Notes under the pieces: model-generated
The model's input: only the letters and a program-made list of their open reading frames with translations
The model's database searches: none
What the model was told of the DNA's origin: nothing
Program-made: the position numbers and the translations under genes
Shown: one piece after another, positions 27,244-36,705 of the stretch
Numbering within the stretch: position 1 is the stretch's first letter
Layout of the letters: the number at the start of each line of letters is the position of its first letter
Assembly: GCF_014269025.2 (NCBI RefSeq)
Contig: NZ_CP077094.1
Coordinates: 2,418,001 to 2,482,000, forward strand
Direction of reading: 5' to 3'
Source: Pseudomonas promysalinigenes
GTDB taxonomy: Bacteria; Pseudomonadota; Gammaproteobacteria; Pseudomonadales; Pseudomonadaceae
Length of the DNA stretch: 64,000 nt

Positions 27244-28239
27244 TCACTTGAAGCCCGTCACCTGGTGGGGCACATAGGGCGCTTCGAGCCTGGCGATTTC
27301 CTCAGCACTGAGTTGGAACGCCAGCGCTGCAATCGCATCGTCGAGTTGTGCAACTTTCGAGGCGCCAACGATCGGCGCCGAGACACCGCTTTTGCCCAGC
27401 ACCCAGGCCAGCGCCACCTGTGCCATCGGCACACCGCGCTCGGCTGCGACTTGCTCGACCACATCGATGACCCGGCCATCTTCCACTTCGGTTTTTTCGT
27501 AGAACGACTGCCCGGAAATATCGCTGCGGGTGCGCGCGGTCTGCTGGCCATGCGGGCGGGTCAGCCGGCCGCGAGCCATGGGGCTCCAGGGCATCAGGCC
27601 AACACCCATGTCCCGGCACATCGGGATCATTTCACGCTCTTCTTCACGGTAGATCAGGTTGAGGTAGTTCTGCATCGACACGAAGCGGCTCCAGCCATTG
27701 CAGGCTGCCACCTGCTGCGCTTTGGCGAACTGCCAGGCGTACATCGAGGAGGCGCCGATGTAACGGGCCTTGCCGGCTTTCACCACATCGTGCAGGGCCT
27801 CCATGGTTTCTTCGATGGGCGTGTGGTAGTCCCAGCGGTGGATCTGGTACAGGTCGACGTAGTCAGTGCCCAGGCGGGTGAGGCTGGCATCGATGTTAGC
27901 CATGATGGCCTTGCGCGACAGGCCCTGCTCGTTGGGGCGGTCGCTGCCCTGCCACATGTTGGCGGGGTAGAACACCTTGGTGGCGATCACCGTTTCGTCG
28001 CGGCGGGTGAATTCCTTCAGCAGCTTGCCAAGGATCAGTTCCGAGGTGCCGGCCGAATAACTGTTGGCCGTGTCGAAGAAGTTGATGCCTTGCTCGACGG
28101 CGTGGCGGATGATCGGGCGGCTGTCGGCTTCGCCCAAGGTCCACGGGTGGGTCCCGGCATCGGGTTCGCCGAAGGTCATGCAGCCCAGGCACAGTTTGGA
28201 GATATCCAGGCCAGTGTTGCCCAGTTTGACGTATTGCAT
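27244..28239 (-). CDS. Aldo/keto reductase
   Basis: Protein of 331 residues. The start is placed at 28239 (MQYVKLGNTGLDISKLCLGC) because GAGGA lies 7 bp upstream; a longer frame to 28338 has no support. NAD(P)H-dependent oxidoreductase with the TIM-barrel markers GINFFDTANSYSAGTSE (catalytic Asp and Tyr), ATKVF (Lys) and DLYQIHRWD (His), and the cofactor loop PIVGASKVAQLDDA. It is divergent from the gluconate dehydrogenase operon, and a PtxS operator lies in the shared 249-bp intergenic region, so it may be co-regulated with ketogluconate metabolism. Confidence 0.88.
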   Translation of the reverse strand: MQYVKLGNTGLDISKLCLGCMTFGEPDAGTHPWTLGEADSRPIIRHAVEQGINFFDTANSYSAGTSELILGKLLKEFTRRDETVIATKVFYPANMWQGSDRPNEQGLSRKAIMANIDASLTRLGTDYVDLYQIHRWDYHTPIEETMEALHDVVKAGKARYIGASSMYAWQFAKAQQVAACNGWSRFVSMQNYLNLIYREEEREMIPMCRDMGVGLMPWSPMARGRLTRPHGQQTARTRSDISGQSFYEKTEVEDGRVIDVVEQVAAERGVPMAQVALAWVLGKSGVSAPIVGASKVAQLDDAIAALAFQLSAEEIARLEAPYVPHQVTGFK

Positions 28240-28366
28240 CTGCTGATCCTCAGTGGTGGGTGGGGCGCCGCATACACGCTTAGCGATGCCGGCGTGTGAG
28301 TAATGCTGCAGCGCACGCGGTCCATAGTTCGGCTGCACGGTACTGGAAGGGTACGGTACACCCCGA

Positions 28367-28380
28367 TGAAACCGGTTTCA
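28367..28380. promoter_or_regulatory. PtxS operator before the gluconate dehydrogenase operon
   Basis: Perfect 14-bp palindrome TGAAACCGGTTTCA, the established PtxS target in Pseudomonas. It is 108 bp upstream of the dehydrogenase start and 127 bp upstream of the divergent aldo/keto reductase. Confidence 0.88.
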
Positions 28381-28488
28381 AAACATTTCCAAAGCGGCTA
28401 GATTACTCGGCTTTCTCGAGGGCGGGCGCCCTCGGCCGCACTCCAGATGGCGCAACCCAAGGCCACCCATTGCTGATGAGGATTACAA

Positions 28489-29223
28489 ATGGCTGAGCAA
28501 GCCCCTGACAACCCGCGCCGGGATTTCCTGCGCAAGACCTTGACCCTGATCCCGGTGGTCACCGTGGCCAGCACCGGCTTGGGTGCCAGCCAGTTGCTGG
28601 CTGAGCCTGCGCACGAACCCAAGGTGCCGGCCACACCAGCGGCCGGGGCTTACCAGCCCAGCTTCTTCACCGCAGAGGAGTGGGCGTTCGTGCAGGCAGC
28701 GGTATCGCGCATCATTCCCGCCGATGAGCTTGGCCCTGGTGCGCTCGAGGCTGGCGCCGCCGAGTTCATCGACCGGCAGATGAACACGCCTTACGCCACC
28801 GGGGCTCAGTGGTACATGCAAGGCCCGTTCAATGCCGATGCCGCCCCAGAGCTTGGCTATCAGCTGCAACTGAGCCCTCAGCAAATCTGGCGCCTGGGTA
28901 TCGCCGCCACCGATGCATGGTGCAAGAACGCCAGCGGCAAAACCTTTGCCGAGCATGACAGCGCTACCCGCGACAAGGTGCTGACCAAGCTAGAAGCCGG
29001 TGAGATCGTTTTCGAACAGCTGCCAGCCAAGGTGTTCTTCAGCCTGTTGGTGCAGAACACCCGCGAGGGCTTTTTCTGCGACCCGATTCATGGTGGCAAC
29101 AAAGGCATGGTTGGCTGGACGCAGATCGGCTTCCCAGGCGCGCGCGCCGATTTCATGGATTGGGTGGAGCGCAACGAGCCGTACCCATTCCCGGCAGTTT
29201 CCATCCGTGGTGAGAGGGCATAA
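28489..29223 (+). CDS. Gluconate 2-dehydrogenase, gamma subunit (subunit 3)
   Basis: Protein of 244 residues with a twin-arginine signal (NPRRDFLRKTLTLIPVVTVA, about 9-30), so it goes folded to the periplasm and carries the flavoprotein with it. The body is the gluconate 2-dehydrogenase subunit 3 domain (FFTAEEWAFVQAAVSRIIP, CDPIHGGNKGMVGWTQIGFPG). It has no catalytic cofactor of its own; in the family it is needed for maturation or export of the FAD subunit. It is the first gene of a three-gene operon, 3 bp before the FAD subunit, under a PtxS operator. Confidence 0.92.
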   Translation: MAEQAPDNPRRDFLRKTLTLIPVVTVASTGLGASQLLAEPAHEPKVPATPAAGAYQPSFFTAEEWAFVQAAVSRIIPADELGPGALEAGAAEFIDRQMNTPYATGAQWYMQGPFNADAAPELGYQLQLSPQQIWRLGIAATDAWCKNASGKTFAEHDSATRDKVLTKLEAGEIVFEQLPAKVFFSLLVQNTREGFFCDPIHGGNKGMVGWTQIGFPGARADFMDWVERNEPYPFPAVSIRGERA

Positions 29224-29226
29224 GGC

Positions 29227-31011
29227 ATGGCCAACGCAATGAAAAAGGCCGACGTGGTGATCGTGGGCTTTGGCTGGACGGGCGCGATCATGGCCAAGGA
29301 ACTCACCGAAGCAGGGTTGCAGGTAGTCGCCCTGGAACGTGGGCCGATGCAGGATACCTACCCTGATGGCAGCTACCCGCAGGTGATCGATGAGCTGACC
29401 TACAGCGTGCGCAAGAAGCTGTTCGTCGATGTTTCCAAAGAAACCGTGACCATCCGCCACAGCGTCAACGATGTCGCACTGCCCAACCGTCAGCTTGGCG
29501 CCTTCTTGCCGGGCAAGGGCGTCGGCGGCGCGGGCCTGCACTGGTCGGGCGTGCATTTTCGCGTAGACCCGATGGAGCTGCGCATGCGCAGCCACTACGA
29601 GGAACGCTACGGCAAGCGCTTCATCCCCGAAGACATGACCATCCAGGACTTTGGTGTCAGCTACGAAGAGCTCGAGCCGCATTTCGACTTTGCCGAGAAG
29701 GTGTTCGGCACCTCGGGCCAGGCGTGGACGGTCAACGGCAAGCTGGTGGGCGAGGGCAAAGGCGGCAACCCCTATGCGCCAGACCGCTCCAACCCATTCC
29801 CACTGCCGGCGCAAAAGAATGTGGTGTCGGCCAAGCTGTTCGAGCGCGCCGCCGCAAGCCTGGGGTACAAGCCTTACAACCTGCCGTCGGCCAACACGTC
29901 CGGCCCTTACACCAACCCGTATGGCGCGCAGATGGGCCCCTGTAATTTCTGCGGCTTCTGCAGCGGTTACGTGTGCTACATGTACTCCAAAGCCTCGCCT
30001 AACGTGAACATTCTGCCGGCCTTGCGCCAGGTGCCGAATTTTGAGCTGCGGACCAACGCCCATGTGCTGCGGGTGAACCTGGACGACAGCAAGCGCAAGG
30101 CCACAGGCGTGACTTATATTGACGCCCAGGGCCGCGAGGTCGAGCAGCCGGCGGACATCGTGATCCTGGCCGCCTTCCAGTTCAACAACGTGCGGCTGAT
30201 GTTGCTCTCGGGCATCGGCAAGCCTTACGACCCAGTCAAGAACGAAGGTGTGGTCGGGCGCAACTTCGCCTACCAGAACATGGGTACGGTCAAGGCGTTC
30301 TTCGACGAGAACACCTATACCAACAACTTCATCGGTGCTGGCGGCAACGGTGTGGCCATCGACGACTTCAATGCCGACAACTTCGACCACGGCCCGCACG
30401 GCTTCGTCGGCGGCTCGCCGATGTGGGTCAACCAGGCGGGTAGCCGGCCGATCTCAGGTACTGCCAACCCCCCCGGCACGCCAGCCTGGGGCAGTGCCTG
30501 GAAGAAGGCCACGGCGCAGTACTACACCCACCAGGTATCGATGGATGCCCATGGTGCGCACCAGTCCTACCGTGGCAACTACCTGGACCTGGACCCAACT
30601 TATCGCGATGCCTACGGCCAGCCGCTGCTGCGCATGACCTTCGACTGGCAAGAGAACGACATCAAGATGAACCAGTTCATGGTCGATAAGCTCAGCAAGG
30701 TGGCCCAGGCGATGAACCCAAAGTCCATTGCCATTCTGGGCAAGAAGGTCAAGGAGCATTTCAACACGGCCAGCTACCAGACCACCCACCTCAACGGCGG
30801 CGCCATCATGGGCACCGACCCCAAGACCAGCGCATTGAACCGCTATCTGCAAAGCTGGGACGTGCACAACGTATTCGTTCCCGGTGCATCGGCATTCCCC
30901 CAGGGCTTGGGCTACAACCCCACCGGGCTAGTGGCGGCGCTGACCTACTGGTCGGCCAAGGCGATCCGCGAGCAGTACCTGAAAAACCCCGGCCCGCTGG
31001 TAGCGGCTTGA
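29227..31011 (+). CDS. Gluconate 2-dehydrogenase, FAD subunit (GMC oxidoreductase)
   Basis: Protein of 594 residues that oxidises D-gluconate to 2-keto-D-gluconate in the periplasm and passes electrons to the cytochrome subunit. FAD-binding DVVIVGFGWTGAIMAKELTE (about 9-30), LPGKGVGGAGLHWSGVHF, and the C-terminal GMC part HLNGGAIMGTDP, GLGYNPTGLVAALTYW. A C-X2-C-X2-C-X4-C stretch at about 239-250 (CNFCGFCSGYVC) suggests the iron-sulphur site seen in related FAD sugar dehydrogenases. No signal peptide, in keeping with export together with the Tat-dependent gamma subunit. Confidence 0.92.
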   Translation: MANAMKKADVVIVGFGWTGAIMAKELTEAGLQVVALERGPMQDTYPDGSYPQVIDELTYSVRKKLFVDVSKETVTIRHSVNDVALPNRQLGAFLPGKGVGGAGLHWSGVHFRVDPMELRMRSHYEERYGKRFIPEDMTIQDFGVSYEELEPHFDFAEKVFGTSGQAWTVNGKLVGEGKGGNPYAPDRSNPFPLPAQKNVVSAKLFERAAASLGYKPYNLPSANTSGPYTNPYGAQMGPCNFCGFCSGYVCYMYSKASPNVNILPALRQVPNFELRTNAHVLRVNLDDSKRKATGVTYIDAQGREVEQPADIVILAAFQFNNVRLMLLSGIGKPYDPVKNEGVVGRNFAYQNMGTVKAFFDENTYTNNFIGAGGNGVAIDDFNADNFDHGPHGFVGGSPMWVNQAGSRPISGTANPPGTPAWGSAWKKATAQYYTHQVSMDAHGAHQSYRGNYLDLDPTYRDAYGQPLLRMTFDWQENDIKMNQFMVDKLSKVAQAMNPKSIAILGKKVKEHFNTASYQTTHLNGGAIMGTDPKTSALNRYLQSWDVHNVFVPGASAFPQGLGYNPTGLVAALTYWSAKAIREQYLKNPGPLVAA

Positions 31012-31023
31012 GGAGCGATGCAC

Positions 31024-32262
31024 ATGAAAAACCTGTTGATCGCAACCCTGCTGCTGGGCACCAGCGCCGCCGTGCACGCTGACGATGCCTTGGTGAAAAA
31101 AGGCCAATACCTGGCCCGTGCCGGTGACTGTGTGGCCTGCCACACCGCCAAGGGCGGCAAGCCCTTCGCTGGCGGGCTGGCGATGCAAACGCCGATTGGC
31201 ACCGTGTATTCCACCAACATCACGCCGGACCCTAGCGGCATCGGCCATTACAGCTTCGCCGAATTCGACCAGGCCGTGCGTAAAGGCATCGCCAAGGACG
31301 GCAGCACCTTGTACCCGGCCATGCCGTACCCGTCCTATGCGCGGGTCAGTGACCAAGACATGCAAGCGCTGTATGCCTATTTCATGCAAGGCGTGGAGCC
31401 AGTGGCACAGGCCAATAAGCCCACCGATATCCCGTGGCCATTGAGCATGCGCTGGCCGCTGGCGATCTGGCGTGGGCTGTTCGCCCCAGAGGTGCAAGCG
31501 GGGCAGGCACCAGCGGCTGCAGACCCTGTTGTCAGCCGTGGCGCCTACCTGGTTGAGGGCCTGGGCCATTGTGGCGCTTGCCACACGCCGCGGGCTTTGA
31601 CCATGCAGGAAAAGGCCCTGAGCCCGGCGGACGGTGAGCAGTTCCTGGCCGGCAGTGCACCGCTGGAGGGTTGGATCGCCAAAAACCTACGTGGCGATTA
31701 CAAGGATGGCCTGGGCAGTTGGAGCGAGGCGCAGCTGGTGCAGTTTCTCAAAACGGGGCGCAGTGACCGCAGTGCAGTGTTCGGCGGTATGAGCGATGTG
31801 GTCGAGCACAGCATGCAGTACATGAGCGACGCCGACCTGACCGCCATCGCGCGCTATCTCAAGACCTTGCCGCCGAGCGACCCTAACGACAAGCCTCACG
31901 TCTATGACAAGCAGGTGGCCGATGCGCTGTGGCACGGTGATGACAGCAAGCCGGGAGCGTCGGTGTACATCGACAACTGCGCGGCCTGCCACCGCACCGA
32001 CGGCCAGGGGTATACCCGGGTGTTCCCAGCCCTGGCAGGCAATCCGGTGGTGCAGACGGCCGATGCCACTTCGTTGATTCATGTGGTGCTGGCGGGCGGC
32101 ACGGTGCCGGCAACCCATACCGCGCCGTCGAACTTCACCATGCCGGCATTCGGCTGGCGCTTGAGCGACCAGGAAGTGGCTGAGGTGGTGAACTTCATTC
32201 GCACCAGCTGGGGCAACCAAGGCAGCCAGGTCAGCGCCAAGGATGTGAAAGACCTGCGCTAG
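31024..32262 (+). CDS. Gluconate 2-dehydrogenase, triheme cytochrome c subunit
   Basis: Protein of 412 residues. The ATG at 31024 is preferred over one at 31018 because AGGAG (31011-31015) is 8 bp away and the protein then begins with a normal Sec signal MKNLLIATLLLGTSAAVHA. Three heme c sites, CVACH, CGACH and CAACH (near residues 36, 183 and 319), divide it into three cytochrome domains. It takes electrons from the FAD subunit and hands them to ubiquinone in the inner membrane. Last gene of the dehydrogenase operon; a REP-like hairpin follows. Confidence 0.92.
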   Translation: MKNLLIATLLLGTSAAVHADDALVKKGQYLARAGDCVACHTAKGGKPFAGGLAMQTPIGTVYSTNITPDPSGIGHYSFAEFDQAVRKGIAKDGSTLYPAMPYPSYARVSDQDMQALYAYFMQGVEPVAQANKPTDIPWPLSMRWPLAIWRGLFAPEVQAGQAPAAADPVVSRGAYLVEGLGHCGACHTPRALTMQEKALSPADGEQFLAGSAPLEGWIAKNLRGDYKDGLGSWSEAQLVQFLKTGRSDRSAVFGGMSDVVEHSMQYMSDADLTAIARYLKTLPPSDPNDKPHVYDKQVADALWHGDDSKPGASVYIDNCAACHRTDGQGYTRVFPALAGNPVVQTADATSLIHVVLAGGTVPATHTAPSNFTMPAFGWRLSDQEVAEVVNFIRTSWGNQGSQVSAKDVKDLR

Positions 32263-32272
32263 CACGGGCTGG

Positions 32273-32353
32273 GCTTTGTGGGAGCCGGGTCACCTCGCCA
32301 CTGCATTGCGCGGTGGCAGGCGCGGTTCGCGGGTGTACCCGTTCCCACAAAGC
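32273..32353. repeat. REP-like inverted repeat after the dehydrogenase operon
   Basis: Outer arms GCTTTGTGGGA (32273-32283) and TCCCACAAAGC (32343-32353) are exact complements; CCGGGT and ACCCG extend the pairing, and inner GCCAC/GTGGC pair again. This is the usual form of Pseudomonas interspersed palindromic elements (GTGGGAGC...). It may stabilise or terminate the upstream transcript. Confidence 0.7.
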
Positions 32354-32469
32354 AGCTTCCCCATAGCGATCGGAAAAGCTTTGCGAATGCTAGCGATCAG
32401 GGTTGCTACACATTTTTTCGGCGCAGCAGCGCAAATGGTAGTTGCCGAACGCCCAGAGTTATGCTGTAT

Positions 32470-32483
32470 TGAAACCGGTTTCA
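32470..32483. promoter_or_regulatory. PtxS operator before ptxS
   Basis: Palindrome TGAAACCGGTTTCA identical to the other two sites, 36 bp upstream of the ptxS start codon, as expected for autoregulation. Confidence 0.9.
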
Positions 32484-32519
32484 TTGACCTTCGCCGACAA
32501 TAACCACAAGGGCCTTGCA

Positions 32520-33539
32520 ATGACCGATTCACCTTCATACCCGCGCGAGCGCGTGACCATCAGTGAAGTGGCACGTGTGGCTGGCGTTTCCAAGGCCACG
32601 GTCTCACGCTACATCGGTGGTGACCGCCAGTTGCTGGCCGAGGCGACCGCAAAGCGCCTGGAAGAGGTGATCGAGCGCCTTGGTTACCGCCCCAACCAAA
32701 TGGCGCGGGGCCTCAAGCGCGGTCAGACGCGCCTGATCGGCATGCTGGTTGCCGATATTCTCAACCCTTACTCAGTGGCCGTGATGCATGGTGTGGAAAC
32801 CGCCTGCCGTCAGCATGGCTACAGCCTGGTGGTGTGCAACACCAACCGTGACGACGAGCAGGAGCGCCATCACCTGACGGCGCTGCAGTCGTACAACGTC
32901 GAAGGCCTGATCGTGAACACCCTCGGCCGCCACCCCGGTGAACTGCTCAATCTACAGCGTGACATGCCCTTGGTGCTGGTCGACCGCCAACTGCCAGAGC
33001 TCAAGGCTGACCTGGTGGGGCTGGACAATGCCGATGCCATCGAGCAGGCACTGGACCACCTTCAAGCGCGCGGCTACCGCGACATCCTCGCCGTCACCGA
33101 ACCGCTCGATGGCACCAGTTCGCGCCTGGAGCGGGTGCAAGCGTTTACGGCATCGATCAGCAACCGCGCCGGCATGCGCCAGCAGTTGTTGGAGGTCGAC
33201 GCCGGCTTACCGGCCAACCTGGGCGCATTTCTGGCCAGCAATGGCCATGGGCGGCAAGCGATTTTCACCTTCAATGGCGTGGCCACACTTGCAGTGACCC
33301 GCGCGCTGCATGAATCCGGTTGCAAGCTGTTCAGCGATGTCGGCCTGATCGCTCTGGATGACCTGGACTGGTACCCCCTTGTTGGCAGCGGCATCACCGC
33401 TCTGTCTCAGCCTACCGAACGCATCGGCGTAGCGGCTTTCGAGTGCCTGCTCGAACGCCTGCGTGGCAATAGCGACATGCCGCGGCGCATCGATTTCAAG
33501 GCACAACTGATTACCCGAGGTTCCACCCAAGTAGACCAA
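32520..33539 (+). CDS. ptxS: LacI-family repressor PtxS
   Basis: Protein of 339 residues. The ATG at 32520 puts the operator outside the gene; a longer frame from 32442 would run through it. The N-terminal LacI helix-turn-helix (VTISEVARVAGVSKATVSRY, about 12-31) with hinge helix (ANQMARGLKRGQ-like, 60-70) is followed by a periplasmic-binding-protein-like effector domain. In Pseudomonas, PtxS represses its own gene, kgu and the gluconate dehydrogenase genes, and is released by 2-ketogluconate. The three identical operators here place the same regulon in this genome. Confidence 0.93.
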
Positions 33540-33583
33540 TAAGCCGGTGCAGCTTGGCTGCCCAGCTTAGTGCACGCTAAAAA

Positions 33584-33597
33584 TGAAACCGGTTTCA
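33584..33597. promoter_or_regulatory. PtxS operator before kguE
   Basis: Third copy of TGAAACCGGTTTCA, ending 14 bp before the kguE start codon, overlapping the expected promoter or leader. Confidence 0.9.
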
Positions 33598-33611
33598 TAA
33601 GGACAAAAACA

Positions 33612-34397
33612 ATGCACGCGAACCCCGTTTCCATCAGCCTCTCCAGCTACGGCGCCGACCTGGTGCGCCAACGCGGGCAGATGAGCTTTATCGATCTGTT
33701 GGCAGCCGCCGGCGTCAGGCGTATCGAACTGCGCGAGGAATTGTTCGACGCCCCGCCGGACCCTGCCTCGTTCAGCGCGGCAATCACCAGAGCTGGGCTG
33801 GAAGCCCTCTACTCGTCGCCGCTCGAACTGTGGACGGTGCAGGGCCAGCCAGACCCACGCCTGCCCGCCAAGCTCGCACTGGCAAGGGCGTTTGGCGCGG
33901 TGGCGCTGAAGGTGTCACTGGGTCATTACCGTGAGCGCTGCGATCTCGGCGCCTTGCAGGCCTTGTTTGCAGAGGGTGACCCGGTGTTGCTGGTGGAAAA
34001 CGACCAAACGCTCCAGGGCGGGCGCATCGAGCCGCTGGTGCGTTTCTTCCAACGTGCCCACAGCTGGGAAATACCGCTTGGTATGACCTTCGACATCGGC
34101 AACTGGCAGTGGCAGGGGGAGTCCGCGTTGCAGGCCGCCCGGCAACTGGGTAAGTGGGTGCGCTATGTGCATTGCAAGGCCGTGCAGCAAAGCCCTGATG
34201 GCCGCTTGCACGCCGTGCCGCCTGCTGAGGCCGACCTGCTGGCCTGGGAGGCGTTGTTCGATGAGTTCAGCCCTGGCCTTGTGCGGGCCGTCGAGTACCC
34301 ACTGGTCAGCGATGACCTGTTGACCTTGACCCGTAACCAAGTCAACAGCCTGGCAAGGCTTGGGCTGGGTGCCAGCAAGGAGGTGAGCCATGCTTGA
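33612..34397 (+). CDS. kguE: KguE, epimerase-like protein of ketogluconate metabolism
   Basis: Protein of 261 residues of the sugar-phosphate isomerase/epimerase (xylose isomerase-like TIM barrel) family. The ATG at 33612 is chosen because the earlier in-frame start overlaps the operator. Metal-site type residues appear in RRIELREELFD, LLVENDQT and GMTFDIGNWQWQG, with VRYVHCKAV near the end. It is the first gene of kguEKTD; its exact reaction in 2-ketogluconate use is not established. It overlaps kguK by 8 bp. Confidence 0.9.
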   Translation: MHANPVSISLSSYGADLVRQRGQMSFIDLLAAAGVRRIELREELFDAPPDPASFSAAITRAGLEALYSSPLELWTVQGQPDPRLPAKLALARAFGAVALKVSLGHYRERCDLGALQALFAEGDPVLLVENDQTLQGGRIEPLVRFFQRAHSWEIPLGMTFDIGNWQWQGESALQAARQLGKWVRYVHCKAVQQSPDGRLHAVPPAEADLLAWEALFDEFSPGLVRAVEYPLVSDDLLTLTRNQVNSLARLGLGASKEVSHA

Positions 34398-35340
34398 CCA
34401 TGACGTGTTGTGCTTTGGCGAAACCATGGCCATGTTCGTGGCCGAGCAGGCGGGCGAGCTCGCCAGCGTCGGTGCGTTCGGCAAGCGCATTGCCGGCGCC
34501 GACAGCAACGTCGCCATCGGCCTGGCCCGGCTGGGCTTTCGCGTACGTTGGCTGAGCCGGGTAGGCGATGACTCGCTGGGGCGTTTCGTGCTGGCCAGCC
34601 TGCGCGAGGAGGGCTTGGATTGTAGCCGTGTCGAGGTAGACCCCAGCCGCCCGACGGGCTTCCAACTGAAAAGCCGCTGCGACGACGGCAGCGACCCGGT
34701 GGTGGAATACTTCCGCGCCGACTCTGCCGCGAGCCGCTTGTCCACTTCGCTGCTCGACCATGAGTTGACAAAGGCCCGTCACCTGCACGCCACCGGTATT
34801 CCACCGGCGCTGTCGGCCAGCTGCCGAGCACTGTCCCACGCCCTGGTCGATGCCATGCGCGCTGCGGGGCGCAGCATTTCCTTCGACCCCAACCTGCGGC
34901 CATCGCTGTGGCCAGACCGCACCACCATGGTCCGGGAGATCAACGCACTGGCGGCTAAAGCCCATTGGGTGCTGCCCGGGCTGGAAGAAGGGCGTTTGCT
35001 CACTGGCCAGCATACCCCGGCCGACATCGCTGCCTTCTACCTCGATCAGGGTGTGGAACACGTGGTGATCAAGTTGGGAGATGCCGGTGCTTACTACCGC
35101 AATGCCCGTGACGCAGGGCAGGTCGCCCCAGTGCCGGTTGCCAAAGTGGTGGACACGGTCGGTGCCGGGGATGCTTTCGCCGTGGGTGTGGTCAGCGGGC
35201 TGCTCGAGGGCCTGCCGCTGGCCGAGGCGGTCGCGCGCGGCAACTGGTGCGGCAGCCGCGCGGTACAGTCGCGCGGCGACATGGAAGGCCTGCCACACCG
35301 TCATCAATTGCAAGCGCACGAACTGCGCAGAAGTGCCTGA
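34390..35340 (+). CDS. kguK: 2-ketogluconate kinase KguK
   Basis: PfkB-family sugar kinase of 316 residues. It phosphorylates 2-ketogluconate to 2-keto-6-phosphogluconate in the cytoplasm. Marks: GKRIAGADSNVAIGLARLG near the N-terminus (substrate site), SFDPNLRPSLW, the PfkB signature 2 with catalytic Asp in DTVGAGDAFAVGVVSGLL. Overlaps kguE by 8 bp. A small REP-type hairpin (GCCGGC TT GCCGGC, 35351-35364) lies between it and kguT. Confidence 0.93.
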   Translation: MLDHDVLCFGETMAMFVAEQAGELASVGAFGKRIAGADSNVAIGLARLGFRVRWLSRVGDDSLGRFVLASLREEGLDCSRVEVDPSRPTGFQLKSRCDDGSDPVVEYFRADSAASRLSTSLLDHELTKARHLHATGIPPALSASCRALSHALVDAMRAAGRSISFDPNLRPSLWPDRTTMVREINALAAKAHWVLPGLEEGRLLTGQHTPADIAAFYLDQGVEHVVIKLGDAGAYYRNARDAGQVAPVPVAKVVDTVGAGDAFAVGVVSGLLEGLPLAEAVARGNWCGSRAVQSRGDMEGLPHRHQLQAHELRRSA

Positions 35341-35403
35341 ACCGCTGATCGCCGGCTTGCCGGCCCTGTTGCGACAAAAACAACAAGCTCAGGAGTATGT
35401 TTC

Positions 35404-36696
35404 ATGCAATCGACTCGCCTTGCACCACGCCGGTGGTGGTACATCATCCCGATCGTTTTCGTTACCTACAGCCTGGCCTATCTGGACCGCGCCAACTACG
35501 GCTTTGCCGCAGCGTCGGGCATGGCCGACGACCTGAAGATCACCCCTGTGCTGTCCTCGCTGCTAGGGGCACTGTTCTTCCTCGGGTACTTCTTCTTTCA
35601 GGTGCCGGGGGCTATCTACGCACAAAAGCGCAGCGTCAAGAAGCTGATTTTCGTCAGCCTCATCCTCTGGGGTAGCCTGGCGACACTGACTGGCATGATC
35701 AGCAACGTCTACCTGTTGATTGCCATCCGCTTTTTGCTTGGGGTAGTGGAAGCTGCGGTGATGCCGGCCATGCTGGTGTACCTGTGCCACTGGTTCACCC
35801 GGGCCGAACGCTCGCGGGCCAACACCTTCCTGATGCTAGGCAACCCGGTGACCATCCTGTGGATGTCGGTGGTGTCTGGCTACCTGATCAAGCAGTTCGA
35901 CTGGCGCTGGATGTTCATCATCGAGGGGTTGCCGGCAGTACTGTGGGCCTTCATCTGGTGGCGCCTGGTCGATGACCGGCCTGCCCAGGTGACCTGGCTG
36001 AGCGATGCCGAAAAGGCCAGCCTGCAGCAGGCCCTGGCGGCTGAGCAGCAAGGCATCAAACCGGTGAAGAACTACCGCGAGGCGTTCCGTTCGCCACAGG
36101 TGATCGTGCTGTCGCTGCAATACTTCTGCTGGAGTATCGGTGTGTATGGCTTTGTGCTGTGGCTGCCGTCGATTCTCAAGCAGGCAGCCAATGTCGATAT
36201 CGTCCAGGCCGGCTGGCTGGCCTCGGTGCCTTATGTGGCTGCGGTGCTGGGTATGCTGGCTGTTTCCTGGGCCTCGGACAAACTGCAAAAGCGCAAGCGT
36301 TTCGTCTGGCCCCCGCTGTTGATCGCTGCCGTGGCGTTCTATGGCTCGTATGCGCTGGGAAGTGAGCACTTCTGGTTGTCCTATGCGCTGTTGGTGGTTG
36401 CAGGGGCTTGCATGTATGCGCCTTACGGGCCGTTTTTCGCCATAGTCCCTGAGATATTGCCGAGCAACGTAGCCGGTGGTGCCATGGCGCTGATCAATAG
36501 CATGGGCGCATTGGGTTCGTTCGGGGGTTCCTGGCTGGTGGGCTACCTCAATGGCGCCACTGGCGGCCCGGGCGCCTCCTACCTGTTCATGTCAGGGGCG
36601 TTGCTCACGGCTGTCGCCCTGACCGTCTTGCTGAAAACCTCACCCAACTCAGGCCGGGCCAAACGCGGTGGCCCGCGCCTGGCCGTGAGCCAATAG
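35404..36696 (+). CDS. kguT: 2-ketogluconate transporter KguT (MFS, ACS family)
   Basis: Inner-membrane MFS permease of 430 residues with 12 predicted helices. It starts RRWWYIIPIVFVTYSLAYLD, typical of anion:cation symporters, with YFFFQVPGAIYAQKRSVKKL and the RSRANTFLMLGNPVT region. It imports 2-ketogluconate from the periplasm, where the dehydrogenase upstream produces it. Its position between kguK and kguD gives the assignment. Confidence 0.92.
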   Translation: MQSTRLAPRRWWYIIPIVFVTYSLAYLDRANYGFAAASGMADDLKITPVLSSLLGALFFLGYFFFQVPGAIYAQKRSVKKLIFVSLILWGSLATLTGMISNVYLLIAIRFLLGVVEAAVMPAMLVYLCHWFTRAERSRANTFLMLGNPVTILWMSVVSGYLIKQFDWRWMFIIEGLPAVLWAFIWWRLVDDRPAQVTWLSDAEKASLQQALAAEQQGIKPVKNYREAFRSPQVIVLSLQYFCWSIGVYGFVLWLPSILKQAANVDIVQAGWLASVPYVAAVLGMLAVSWASDKLQKRKRFVWPPLLIAAVAFYGSYALGSEHFWLSYALLVVAGACMYAPYGPFFAIVPEILPSNVAGGAMALINSMGALGSFGGSWLVGYLNGATGGPGASYLFMSGALLTAVALTVLLKTSPNSGRAKRGGPRLAVSQ

Positions 36697-36705
36697 GGAA
36701 CCGTC

